Position numbers and translations under genes: made by a program. This document shows, piece by piece, positions 42,471-50,205 of a stretch of DNA of 64,000 nt. Source of the DNA: Streptomyces celluloflavus (GTDB lineage Bacteria > Actinomycetota > Actinomycetes > Streptomycetales > Streptomycetaceae). Below the pieces are notes generated by a model that made no database searches, was not told the origin of the DNA, and saw only the letters and a program-made list of their open reading frames with translations. The stretch is from positions 1 to 64,000 of the forward strand of contig JOEL01000006.1 of the NCBI GenBank assembly GCA_000720995.1, read 5' to 3'. The stretch's first letter is position 1. Every line of letters starts with the position of its first letter.

Positions 42471-43823
42471 GTGAGAGTGCGGCTCGTGCAGAGTGACGCG
42501 ACATCGGCAATGGCGGCAGCGGCGGAAGGCGGGGCGGCGGCGGAAGGAGAGGCACCGGAAGGGGAGAGTCTGCGGCGGGTCGCGGTGGCCTCGTTCATCG
42601 GGACGGCCATCGAGTTCTACGACTTCTACATCTACGGGACGGCCGCCGCGCTCGTCCTCAACCAGGCGTTCTTCCCGACGCTCGACCCGGTGACCGCCAC
42701 CCTCGCATCGTTCTCGACGTATGCGGTGGCGTTCGTGGCCCGACCGCTCGGTTCGGTGGTCTTCGGGCACTTCGGTGACCGGGTGGGGCGTAAGTCGGTG
42801 CTGGTCGCCTCGCTGTTGCTGATGGGGCTGTCCACGGCGTGCGTCGGGCTGCTGCCCGGTTACGGCACGCTCGGTATCTGGGCGCCGCTGCTGCTGATCC
42901 TGCTGCGCTTCCTCCAGGGCATCGGGCTGGGCGGCGAATGGGGCGGGGCCGCCCTGCTCGCGGTCGAGCACGCCCCGAGGAAACGCCGCGGGCTGTACGC
43001 CGCGTTCCCGCAACTCGGGCCGTCCGTCGGCTTCTTCGCGGCGACCGGTGTGTTCTGGCTGCTCTCCGCGGGGCTGGACGACGGTGCGTTCCGTTCGTGG
43101 GGCTGGCGGGTGCCGTTCCTGCTGTCGTTCCTGCTGGTCGGCGTCGGGCTGTTCGTCCGGCTGAAGATCAGTGAGACGCCGGTCTTCGCGAAGGTGCGGG
43201 ACGCCCAGGAGGCGAGCAAGGTCCCCGCGCTGGACGTGCTGCGGCGGCATCCTCGCGAACTGCTGCTGGGTTCCGGGGGCATGATCATCGCGTACGGCCT
43301 CTTCTACACCGCGACGACCTACTGCCTCTCCTACGCCACCGGCACCCTCGGCATCTCGCGCGACACCATGCTGGGCCTCTCGCTCATCGCCTGCCTCTTC
43401 CTCGCCGCTGGCACCTGGCTCGCCGCCACCCGTTCCGACGGCTCGGGCCGCCGCCGGCTGATCCTCGCCGGATGCGGGCTCGCGGTGGTCTGGGGGCTGG
43501 TCCTCTTCCCGCTGCTGGACACCGGGCAGCCCGCGCTGATCGCCCTCGGGGTCGGCGGCGCGCTGTTCTGCATGGGGGTGGTGTACGGCCCGATGGGCGC
43601 GTATCTGCCGGAGTTGTTCGGTACGACGGTGCGCTACTCGGGCGCCTCGCTGGCGTACAACATGGGCGGCGTCCTGGGCGGTGCGGTGGCGCCGCTGGTC
43701 GCCACCCGGCTCCAGTCTGCGTTCGGCTCCGCGTCGGTGGGCTGGTACGTCAGCGCCATGGCGGTCGTCTCGCTGGTGTGCGTGCTGGCGCTGCCGGAGA
43801 CTCGGGAGCGCGAGTTGGCCTGA
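42471..43823 (+). CDS. MFS transporter, MHS (ProP/ShiA-like) family
   Basis: A 450-aa membrane protein with 12 predicted helices. Family marks: ASFIGTAIEFYDFYIYGTAA in helix 1 (the 'EWYDF' type motif), FFPTLDPVTATLASFSTYAV, PLGSVVFGHFGDRVGRKSVL (MFS motif A GHFGDRVGRK) and RFLQGIGLGGEWGGAALLAV, the MHS signature in helix 5. It imports a metabolite with protons; members carry shikimate, proline/betaine, citrate or ketoglutarate, and the cargo here is unknown. The start is uncertain: GTG 42471, GTG 42486 or the ATG at 42510 (MAAAAEGG). Monocistronic. Confidence 0.9.
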   Translation: MRVRLVQSDATSAMAAAAEGGAAAEGEAPEGESLRRVAVASFIGTAIEFYDFYIYGTAAALVLNQAFFPTLDPVTATLASFSTYAVAFVARPLGSVVFGHFGDRVGRKSVLVASLLLMGLSTACVGLLPGYGTLGIWAPLLLILLRFLQGIGLGGEWGGAALLAVEHAPRKRRGLYAAFPQLGPSVGFFAATGVFWLLSAGLDDGAFRSWGWRVPFLLSFLLVGVGLFVRLKISETPVFAKVRDAQEASKVPALDVLRRHPRELLLGSGGMIIAYGLFYTATTYCLSYATGTLGISRDTMLGLSLIACLFLAAGTWLAATRSDGSGRRRLILAGCGLAVVWGLVLFPLLDTGQPALIALGVGGALFCMGVVYGPMGAYLPELFGTTVRYSGASLAYNMGGVLGGAVAPLVATRLQSAFGSASVGWYVSAMAVVSLVCVLALPETRERELA

Positions 43824-44227
43824 GGGGGCGGTAGCGGGGGCCCGGTGGCTCCGGGTGCCCGTGTGGCTCCGGACGCCGAACGGCCTCCGGTCCCGCACCC
43901 CGGTCCCGGGTCGAGTTCCCGGGGCCGGGGTGCCGAACGGCACCGTCCGCTCACCTCCCCACCGTGTCCGGTGAGTTCAGCGTGTCCACCGCGTTCAGTG
44001 AGTTCGGTGGGTTCAGCGGATCCACCGCGTTCAGCGAGCTCGACGTGCGCGACAAGCCTGGCGTTCGCCGTCCGGATGGTCGTTGTTGTGCCGGTCTTCT
44101 CAGCGCCGGCCAACGCCTTCCTCACTCGATCGTGTGGTGCCGAACTGGATGAAACTCCTTCGGGATTCCTCAAAGAGCTTCACCTCTTCGGGCTTCCGTT
44201 CAGGCGGGTTGAAGTGGGGGGTGTGGC
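43824..44227. other. 404-base gap with 36-bp direct repeat
   Basis: No gene seen. Contains the two-copy 36-bp repeat at 43973-44044 and ordinary G+C-rich sequence. The stretch 44190-44227 supplies the start region of the integrase relic. Confidence 0.5.
43973..44044. repeat. 36-bp direct repeat, two copies
   Basis: Units begin GAGTTCAGCGTGTCCACCGC and GGGTTCAGCGGATCCACCGC and continue GTTCAG(T/C)GAG(T/C)TCG. Non-coding. Confidence 0.7.
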
Positions 44228-44912
44228 GTGGCTCTGGCGGTCGTTCAGGACCTCCGGCAGGCCCGAGGACTGCCGACGCCGGAGGAGCTGGAGCACTTCG
44301 AGACCGACGCGCCGGCGGGCTTCGTCCTGGCCCGCGCGTCGGCCGGACTGACCGACGGGACGCTCCAGGGCGACGTCGGCCACCTGGAGAAGGTGCGGGA
44401 CTGGTTCGGCCGGCCGCTGTGGGAGATGGAGCCCACGGACGCCAACGCCTACTCCGGCACGACCATTCGGGATTCCTCCCCCTCGCTCCGCGCGGGCCGG
44501 GCCGGAGCGATCAGCGTCTTCTTCGACTTCCTGGAGCCGCGCTACCGGACGGCGCTCCACCAGCTCACCGGGCGACTCGTGGAGTGCCCGCCGGACGAGA
44601 TGAACCGCCCGCGGGCATCGGTCACGCCGCGGCTTCGCATCCCGCCCAGCGGCGAGGAGATCGAGCAGTTCTTCGCCGGGTGGCGCGACGATCTCGTCTC
44701 CTGCCGCAAGTTCGCGCCGGCCGCCCGCGACTACACCGTCGCCCGGCTGTCCGCCGACGTCGGCCCGCGGATCAACCGCGTCCTCGGCGAGACACCCGCC
44801 ACCGGAGCCGACCCGCTCCACCTGACCACGGTCTTCGACCTCTCCGAGACCACCGCCACGAAGTACGCGTTCCTCGCCCGCCAGATCCTCGGAGTGCCGG
44901 GCGCCGAGCAGG
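44228..44912 (+). pseudogene. Integrase-like protein with internal deletion of the catalytic core
   Basis: GTG 44228 opens a frame MALAVVQDLRQARGLPTPEE, ASAGLTDGTLQGDVGHLEKV, RDWFGRPLWEMEPTDANAYS ... LRIPPSGEEIEQFFAGWRDD, FAPAARDYTVARLSADVGPR: the N-terminal part of a tyrosine-recombinase-like protein widespread on Streptomyces plasmids. At about residue 180 it jumps to DPLHLTTVFDLSETTATKYA, which belongs to the C-terminal end of the same type of protein. The intervening catalytic domain is missing, so it is inactive although the frame is open to 45013, overlapping the convergent SDR stop. Confidence 0.75.
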
Positions 44913-44963
44913 TGTCAGCGAATCGCCCTTGGGGCGGGATTGCGCCGAGGGCGGGCTGTGTGA

Positions 44964-45710
44964 CTAGAGCTGGGTGGTACCGCCGTCGACGAACAGTTCC
45001 GCGCCGGTGGTGAAGGAGCTCTGGTCCCCGGCCAGGTAGAGGGCGGTGGCCGCGACCTCGTCCGGCCGGCCCGCTCGGCCGAGCGGAGTCGGAGCGGCGG
45101 GCTCGGCGGCCTGGCCGTCTCGCGGAAGTGCGGCCCGCAGTTCGTCGGCGCCGGGGGTGGTGACGGGGCCGGGGGTGAGGGCGTTGACGCGGATGCCACG
45201 GTCGGCGAGTTCGGCGGCCCAGGTGCGGGCGAGGCTGCGGATCGCGGCCTTGGTGGCGGCGTAGACGCCCAGGCCCGGGACGCCGCGCAGGGCCGCGCTG
45301 GAGGAGAGCAGGATCACCGAGGCGCCGGCCGACAGCAGCGGAAGCGCCTTTTGGACGGTGAAGACCGTGCCCTTGAGGTTGACGGAGATGGCGCGGTCGT
45401 ATCCCTCCTCGGTGATCTCGCCGAGCAGGCCGAAGTCGCCGACGCCCGCGTTGGCCACGACGACGTCGAGATGACCGCTGCGCTCGGCGATCTCGGCGAA
45501 GAGCCGGTCGAGGTCGGCGAGTTGCGACACGTCGCCCTGGATGCCGATGCCGCGGCCGCCGACCAGTTCGACCGCGGCCTCCAGCTCGGGCTTGCGGCGG
45601 CCGGTGAGATAGACGGTCGCCCCCTCGGCGGCGAACCGGCGGGCGATGGCCAGGCCGATACCGGTGGAGGCCCCGGTCACGAGGGCGGTCTTGTTGTCCA
45701 GCTGTCCCAT
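44964..45710 (-). CDS. Short-chain dehydrogenase/reductase next to Rrf2 regulator
   Basis: A 248-aa classical SDR: LDNKTALVTGASTGIGLAIA (TGxxxGxG), TVYLTGRR (Arg-rich, NADPH-type preference), VVVANAGVGDFGLLGE, catalytic Ser in LLSSSAALRG, YAATK as the Tyr/Lys pair and C-terminal SFTTGAELFVDGGTTQL. Physiological substrate unknown. The start at 45710 has GGAG six bases upstream. The promoter carries GTAAC-N7-GTTAC (45732-45748), also found before the Rrf2 gene just upstream, so the SDR is probably the regulator's main target. Confidence 0.9.
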   Translation of the reverse strand: MGQLDNKTALVTGASTGIGLAIARRFAAEGATVYLTGRRKPELEAAVELVGGRGIGIQGDVSQLADLDRLFAEIAERSGHLDVVVANAGVGDFGLLGEITEEGYDRAISVNLKGTVFTVQKALPLLSAGASVILLSSSAALRGVPGLGVYAATKAAIRSLARTWAAELADRGIRVNALTPGPVTTPGADELRAALPRDGQAAEPAAPTPLGRAGRPDEVAATALYLAGDQSSFTTGAELFVDGGTTQL

Positions 45711-45731
45711 GGCATTCTCCGAATCCTTGAT

Positions 45732-45748
45732 GTAACTCTTTTGGTTAC
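45732..45748. promoter_or_regulatory. GTAAC-N7-GTTAC operator before the SDR gene
   Basis: GTAACTCTTTTGGTTAC, perfect five-base inverted arms with seven-base spacer, 22 bases upstream of the SDR start. Identical arms and spacing occur at 46259-46275. Confidence 0.75.
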
Positions 45749-45801
45749 TTTTACGGGCGCAAAAAACGCCCCGCCGTGCCCACGGAGGGCGACGGTCGAA
45801 G

Positions 45802-46242
45802 CTAGGTGGCATTCAGTACGTTTTGCAGTACGTCCTCAAGCGTGGTTCCCGCCAACTCCTTGCGGAGGGTGGCCTCGATCCCGTCGTAAACGGCGGTCAT
45901 CGCCGGTGCGATGCCGTGCCCCACGACGCACTCGGGGTCAGGCGCGGAACGGTGCAGGGCGAAGATCGGTCCGGGCTCCACCGCCTCGTAGACATCGAGC
46001 AGGGTGATCGCGGACAGGTTCCGCGACAGCATCCAGCCCGCACCGACTCCCCTGCGCGAGTCGGTCAGGCCCGCCTTGCGCAGCTGGGCCAGCAGGCGGC
46101 GGATCACCACGGGATTGGTGTTGACGCTCGCGGCGATCTGCTCGGACGTGGCGACCTCGTGGCCGCGGCGCTGATACAGCCCGATCCAGGTCAGAGTGTG
46201 CGCGGCGACGGTCAATCTACTGTTGGCGCTCATCTCGCCCAT
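45802..46242 (-). CDS. Rrf2-family transcriptional regulator
   Basis: A 146-aa Rrf2-type regulator: MSANSRLTVAAHTLTWIGLY, then ATSEQIAASVNTNPVVIRRL as the winged-helix recognition segment, AGLTDSRRGVGAGWMLSRNL and ITLLDVYEAVEP. The three Fe-S cysteines of IscR/NsrR are not present in their usual spacing (only a single Cys in DPECVVGHG), so it is more like the YwnA/HypR branch that senses redox or electrophiles (inference). It lies 91 bases upstream of the SDR gene, same strand. The operator GTAAC-N7-GTTAC overlaps its promoter, indicating autoregulation. Confidence 0.85.
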   Translation of the reverse strand: MGEMSANSRLTVAAHTLTWIGLYQRRGHEVATSEQIAASVNTNPVVIRRLLAQLRKAGLTDSRRGVGAGWMLSRNLSAITLLDVYEAVEPGPIFALHRSAPDPECVVGHGIAPAMTAVYDGIEATLRKELAGTTLEDVLQNVLNAT

Positions 46243-46258
46243 CACCTCCGACCATATT

Positions 46259-46275
46259 GTAACTGTAATGGTTAC
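46259..46275. promoter_or_regulatory. GTAAC-N7-GTTAC operator before the Rrf2 gene
   Basis: GTAACTGTAATGGTTAC, perfect inverted arms, 17 bases upstream of the Rrf2 start. Second of three such sites in 4.1 kb. Confidence 0.75.
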
Positions 46276-46362
46276 GATGGCTTGCGGCAAGCCCCTTGAG
46301 TGGTCGGCGCCTGACTCGACGACCACTGCACGAGCGGTTCCGACAAGTGGCGAGGGCTTCCG

Positions 46363-47211
46363 CTACCGCCGGCCGACGGTGACGCCCTCGTCCGCCCCGA
46401 CACGGCGGGAGCCGAGCAGGGCCAGGCGGCGGGCATCGGGGCTTCCCGGCTCCGCGGTGCCGACCAGGAGGCACTGGCCGGGCGCGTCCTGCACCTCGAA
46501 GGTCTGGTAAGCGAGCGACAGCTGTCCGGCCTGCGGGTGGCGGAAGATCTTGGTCTTACTGCCCAGCCGGGCGACGTCCTGGTGATTCCACAGTGCGGCG
46601 AACTCCCGGCTCTCCGCGAGCAGGCCCCCGATCAGGGCGGCCATGCGGGAGTCGCGCCTGTCGTGGCCATAGGCCAGCCGCAGCGTGGCGACGGTGTCAC
46701 GGGCCACGGTGTGCCAGTCGGCGAACAGGTCCCGGGCCGCGGGGTCGCAGAACAGGGAACGGACCATGCCGCGCGGGTCCGCGAGCGGGGAGAGCAAGGC
46801 GTCGGCGAGTGCGTTCGAGGCGAGGACGTCCAGACGCCGGTTGACCACGTAGGCCACCGCCGCCGGGAAGGCGTCCATCAGCCGCAGCAGTTCGGGGGCG
46901 ACACGTTCCTCGTCCGGGGCGGGAGCTTGGGCGCTCGGTACGAGCCCGGCCAGGCGGTAGGCGTGCCAGCAGGCGTCGGAATCCAGGTGCAGGGCCCGCG
47001 CGAGGGCGTCGACGACCTGGCCGGAGGGGTGCTGCTCACGGCCCTGTTCCAGCCGGGCGTAGTAGTCGGCGCTGACCCCGGCCAGGACGGCGACCTCCTC
47101 GCGCCGCAGTCCGCTGACGCGGCGGCCCCGGGAGCGGGGAAGTCCCACGTCGGCCGGGCCGATCCGGGAGCGCCGCGCCAGCAGGAATTCCCCCAGTTCA
47201 TTGCCGCTCAT
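46363..47211 (-). CDS. XRE regulator with MmyB-like ligand-binding domain
   Basis: A 282-aa regulator. N-terminal [63 protein letters not shown], the classic MmyB-type signature. C-terminal PAS-like MmyB domain: [60 protein letters not shown]. Members usually sit divergently from an SDR gene, as here (SDR start 135 bases away), and are thought to repress it, with a fatty-acid-like ligand reported for MmyB. The start at 47211 begins MSGNELGEF. Confidence 0.92.
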   Translation of the reverse strand: MSGNELGEFLLARRSRIGPADVGLPRSRGRRVSGLRREEVAVLAGVSADYYARLEQGREQHPSGQVVDALARALHLDSDACWHAYRLAGLVPSAQAPAPDEERVAPELLRLMDAFPAAVAYVVNRRLDVLASNALADALLSPLADPRGMVRSLFCDPAARDLFADWHTVARDTVATLRLAYGHDRRDSRMAALIGGLLAESREFAALWNHQDVARLGSKTKIFRHPQAGQLSLAYQTFEVQDAPGQCLLVGTAEPGSPDARRLALLGSRRVGADEGVTVGRR

Positions 47212-47346
47212 GCCGGGATCGTACGCGGCGGTTCCCAGGAGCGGCGCACCCAGGAAGACCCGTCCTGCCGCCCGTGCGCGATCGGGCACATCCTGGCTAC
47301 ACGGGCCGTCGCACCGCGCGGCCATCGACGCTGCGAAGGGAAGAAG

Positions 47347-48090
47347 ATGCCCAACCCGTCCACCACGGTAGCTCCGAAGGTGGTCCTGATTACCGGGGCC
47401 GGCAGCGGTATCGGCGAGGCCACCGCCAGGCGGCTCGCCAGCGCGGGCCACCACGTGGTTCTCGGGGCGCGGCGCACCGGCCGCCTCGCCGCTCTCGCCC
47501 AGGACATCGAGGCCCGGGGCGGCAGCGCCTTCGCGCACGTTCTGGACGTGACGGACCCGGCCGGCGTGCGGTCCTTCGTCGCGGCCGCCCATAGCCGGTA
47601 CGGCCGCGTCGACGTCCTGGTCAACAACGCCGGCATCATGCCGTTGTCGCGTCTGGACGCGCTGCGGATCGACGAGTGGAACCGCATGATCGACGTGAAT
47701 CTGCGCGGGGTCCTGCACGGCATCGCCGCCGTCCTGCCGCTCATGCAGGCCCAGCGCAGCGGGCACATCGTGAACATCTCCTCCGTCTCGGGACTGCGGG
47801 TCGACCCGACCGCGGCCGTCTACAGCGCCACCAAGCACGCGGTGCGCGCTCTGTCGGAGGGCCTGCGCCAGGAGAGCCGGGAGGTGCGGGTTACCGTGAT
47901 CAGCCCGGGCCTGACCCGGAGCGAACTCACCGCCTCCATCAGCGACAGCGGAGTAAAGGACGCGGTGGAGACGCAGATGGGCATCGCGATCCCCGCCACC
48001 GCGATCGGCGAAGCGGTCCGCTACGCCATCGACCAGCCCGCCGACGTGGACGTCAACGAACTCGTCGTCCGGCCCACGGCCCAAAGATGA
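47347..48090 (+). CDS. Short-chain dehydrogenase/reductase divergent from MmyB-type regulator
   Basis: A 247-aa [34 protein letters not shown] (NADPH-type Arg), [20 protein letters not shown], catalytic Ser in [28 protein letters not shown] as Tyr/Lys, C-terminal [14 protein letters not shown]. It belongs to the YdfG-like oxidoreductases. ATG 47347 follows GGGAAGA. The MmyB-type regulator upstream is the likely controller. A broken SnoaL-like gene follows. Confidence 0.92.
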   Translation: MPNPSTTVAPKVVLITGAGSGIGEATARRLASAGHHVVLGARRTGRLAALAQDIEARGGSAFAHVLDVTDPAGVRSFVAAAHSRYGRVDVLVNNAGIMPLSRLDALRIDEWNRMIDVNLRGVLHGIAAVLPLMQAQRSGHIVNISSVSGLRVDPTAAVYSATKHAVRALSEGLRQESREVRVTVISPGLTRSELTASISDSGVKDAVETQMGIAIPATAIGEAVRYAIDQPADVDVNELVVRPTAQR

Positions 48091-48125
48091 AAAGCACACA
48101 CACGGGTCACGGAACGGCAGCACCG

Positions 48126-48480
48126 ATGGCGGCCGAAGAGCAAGTGCGCGCTGGGTCGAAGGCTACGTGCGGGCCTGGACCACCAACAGCAGGGAGGACA
48201 TCGCCGCACTGTTCACCCCGCACGCCGAGTATCACGAACGGCCTTACAAGACCGACTGGATCTGCCGCGAGGCGATCACCGCCGGCTGGCTCGATCGCGC
48301 ACCCTGGCAGAAGGGCGGCTGGGAACTCGAGTGGCCCTCCTCGCCGTCAACGGCGACACCGCCGCGATCGAGGGCACCGGCCGCCACAAGGAACTGTGGG
48401 CCTTCGCCGACCTCTGGACGGTGACATTCGACAAGAACGCCAAGTGCACCATATTCCTCAGGTGGAACGACCAGGTCTGA
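48126..48480 (+). pseudogene. SnoaL-like / NTF2-fold gene broken by two frameshifts
   Basis: Three frames read in order give MAAEEQVRA, then [60 protein letters not shown], then after another shift LLAVNGDTAAIEGTGRHKEL, WAFADLWTVTFDKNAKCTIF and LRWNDQV with TGA at 48478. This is one complete NTF2-fold (SnoaL-like) protein of about 120 residues interrupted by frameshifts near 48150 and 48335. Either a pseudogene or sequencing errors. It follows the SDR gene and may once have formed a pair with it. Confidence 0.75.
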
Positions 48481-48646
48481 ATCACGAACGGCCACCACGG
48501 GAGTCCAACGGACTGGAATCGAGGGTGCGCCATCCTGATGGTCCGGGGCGCCCCGCCGCCCCCGGCCGTATGTCAGGCGCCGCTCGCGGCGGGCATGGTC
48601 GAACGTCGGCGCCCCGATGCGCCCGAGTCCCGGGCCCGCCGCCGGA

Positions 48647-49732
48647 TCATGTGGGGCCGGGCAGCGCGGATGCGACCGCGTCCCGCCAGCGCCGGTTGGT
48701 CTCCTCGGCGACGCTCACCAGATCGGTGTAGGGCTCGTCCCACGGGTCCTTGAGCCCGAAGCCGCGGTGCGGGTTCTCCAACCAGCCGCACCAGTGCCAG
48801 CCCAGGCACCACGGTCGGGCTGCGAACGTGTCGGCGATCATGCGGTAGCCCTCGCCGCGCTCGGCCTGATCGCGCGCCGAGCCGGTACGCGAAGGGCTCA
48901 TGGCCGTCGGGCACCAGTTGCCCGTATCCGCCACGAGGATCGGCAGCCCCGTGCGCTCGTGCCACGCGTCGAACCGGTCGGCGACCGCGTCGATCGCCGC
49001 CTGGTCGACGGCCGGGAAGCTCTGCAGGCTCAGCACGTCCATGTGCGCGGCCGCCGCATCGAGCACCGGTTCCGGGATCCCGGCCCGCGTCCCGTAGCGG
49101 TCGCCGAGGATCAGGTGGTTCGGGTCGTGACGGCGGATGGCCTCGGCCGAGACCCGGTAGTAGGCATCTGCGATCTCCCCGAGCTCGCTCGGGGAGTAGC
49201 CGGCACCGGCCGGGTGCCGCGCCCACGCCGGTGCATCGACGAGGAAGTAGCCGATCAGGTGGGGATCCTGTGGTCGGCACCGGGTTCGGGCCAGGTGGTC
49301 GCACCATTGCGCGAACGCCTCGGACCGAGGGTCGCGGTAGGCCGGGTAACCGTTCCAGTGCTCGATCTCGGCCACACGCAAGGACAGCGTGTAGGGGAGG
49401 CCGGAACCGGCCGCCTCGTCGTCGGGCAGGCCGTCGGAGTGGCCCAGGTCGACCACGTCGTGCGTGGCCGACAGTCCGCTGCCGCTGACGTACTCCGAAC
49501 TCCACCCCAGAGTGTTGAACCCCCACGCCGACAGCTCCGGCACCAGGCCCTCACGCAGCCAACGCCGGCGTGAAAGCCCGTAACTCGCGGCGAACAGGCC
49601 GATGTTGTGCGGGTACCGCAGATTCGTGTCATCCGCGTGGACGATGCCGATGGACAAGAACGGATCTCCATCGGGCGTCACGAACCGCCATCGGGCCGAA
49701 GCGTCCAGAGTGAAGTATCCGTGCGCGACCAT
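48647..49732 (-). CDS. Glycoside-hydrolase-like TIM-barrel protein (agarase-like)
   Basis: A 361-aa protein: MVAHGYFTLDASARWRFVTP, DPFLSIGIVHADDTNLRYPH, GFNTLGWSSEYVSGSGLSAT, PHLIGYFLVDAPAWARHP, DPNHLILGDRYGTRAGIPEP, LPILVADTGNWCPTAMSP and RPWCLGWHWCGWLENPHRGF. The order resembles agarase/GH42-50-like barrels, where the acid/base is in 'GYFxDNE' and the nucleophile in a later Glu. Here those places read VDAPAW and ADTGNW, so the usual Glu pair appears replaced; activity is doubtful or different. No signal peptide, so cytosolic. GAGGGG precedes the start by seven bases. A GTAAT-N7-GTTAC site lies 134 bases upstream. Confidence 0.75.
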   Translation of the reverse strand: MVAHGYFTLDASARWRFVTPDGDPFLSIGIVHADDTNLRYPHNIGLFAASYGLSRRRWLREGLVPELSAWGFNTLGWSSEYVSGSGLSATHDVVDLGHSDGLPDDEAAGSGLPYTLSLRVAEIEHWNGYPAYRDPRSEAFAQWCDHLARTRCRPQDPHLIGYFLVDAPAWARHPAGAGYSPSELGEIADAYYRVSAEAIRRHDPNHLILGDRYGTRAGIPEPVLDAAAAHMDVLSLQSFPAVDQAAIDAVADRFDAWHERTGLPILVADTGNWCPTAMSPSRTGSARDQAERGEGYRMIADTFAARPWCLGWHWCGWLENPHRGFGLKDPWDEPYTDLVSVAEETNRRWRDAVASALPGPT

Positions 49733-49865
49733 GTCCACCCCTCTCCCGATCGCCGTGTTCGCGGACTGCAGCCGTACACCGGGCCGCGGCGGGTCGGGCA
49801 TACGGCCCGGTGCTCCCGGGCGGCGCCCGGTCTCCGCACCGCTGCGAACTCAGGAACTCGCAGTC

Positions 49866-49882
49866 GTAATCATAGTTGTTAC
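49866..49882. promoter_or_regulatory. Third Rrf2-type operator, before the glycoside hydrolase
   Basis: GTAATCATAGTTGTTAC differs at one arm base from the two sites at the Rrf2/SDR pair and keeps the same seven-base spacer. Flanking GTC/GAC extend the symmetry (GTCGTAA ... TTACGAC). Confidence 0.6.
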
Positions 49883-50036
49883 GACTTGGATGGACAGGCC
49901 GCGCGGCGGCATCATCGACAACGTCGCGTACAGCCGTCGGATGCTCTTCGAACCGCCACCAGCCACTGACACGGACTCTGCGCCACCACTGCCGTACCCC
50001 TGCGCATTCCGCTGACATCGACCCAGCGCTTGACAC

Positions 50037-50085
50037 GAACCCGAGCCTGTTGCCGCTGAGAACCAGCGGCAACAGGCTCGGGTTC
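50037..50085 (-). terminator. Terminator of the penicillin-acylase gene
   Basis: Perfect 22-base arms (50037-50058 and 50064-50085; left arm starts GAACCCGAGCCTG, right arm ends CAGGCTCGGGTTC) around loop AGAAC, 121 bases past the acylase stop. Confidence 0.75.
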
Positions 50086-50205
50086 CCCGTGCGGAACCCT
50101 CAGAAATCCTGGACCCAAGGAAGAGCCATCCGAGGTGTCTCGGTCGACCACGGTTCCCGCATCGACCACAACACCCCCATCAGCCCCACCTCCCGCCCCT
50201 CCCCC

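Larger units (their letters stand above)
49733..50205. other. Gap holding an operator and a terminator
   Basis: No gene. Contains the GTAAT-N7-GTTAC palindrome for the glycoside-hydrolase promoter (49866-49882) and the strong hairpin at 50037-50085 downstream of the penicillin-acylase gene. Confidence 0.6.
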
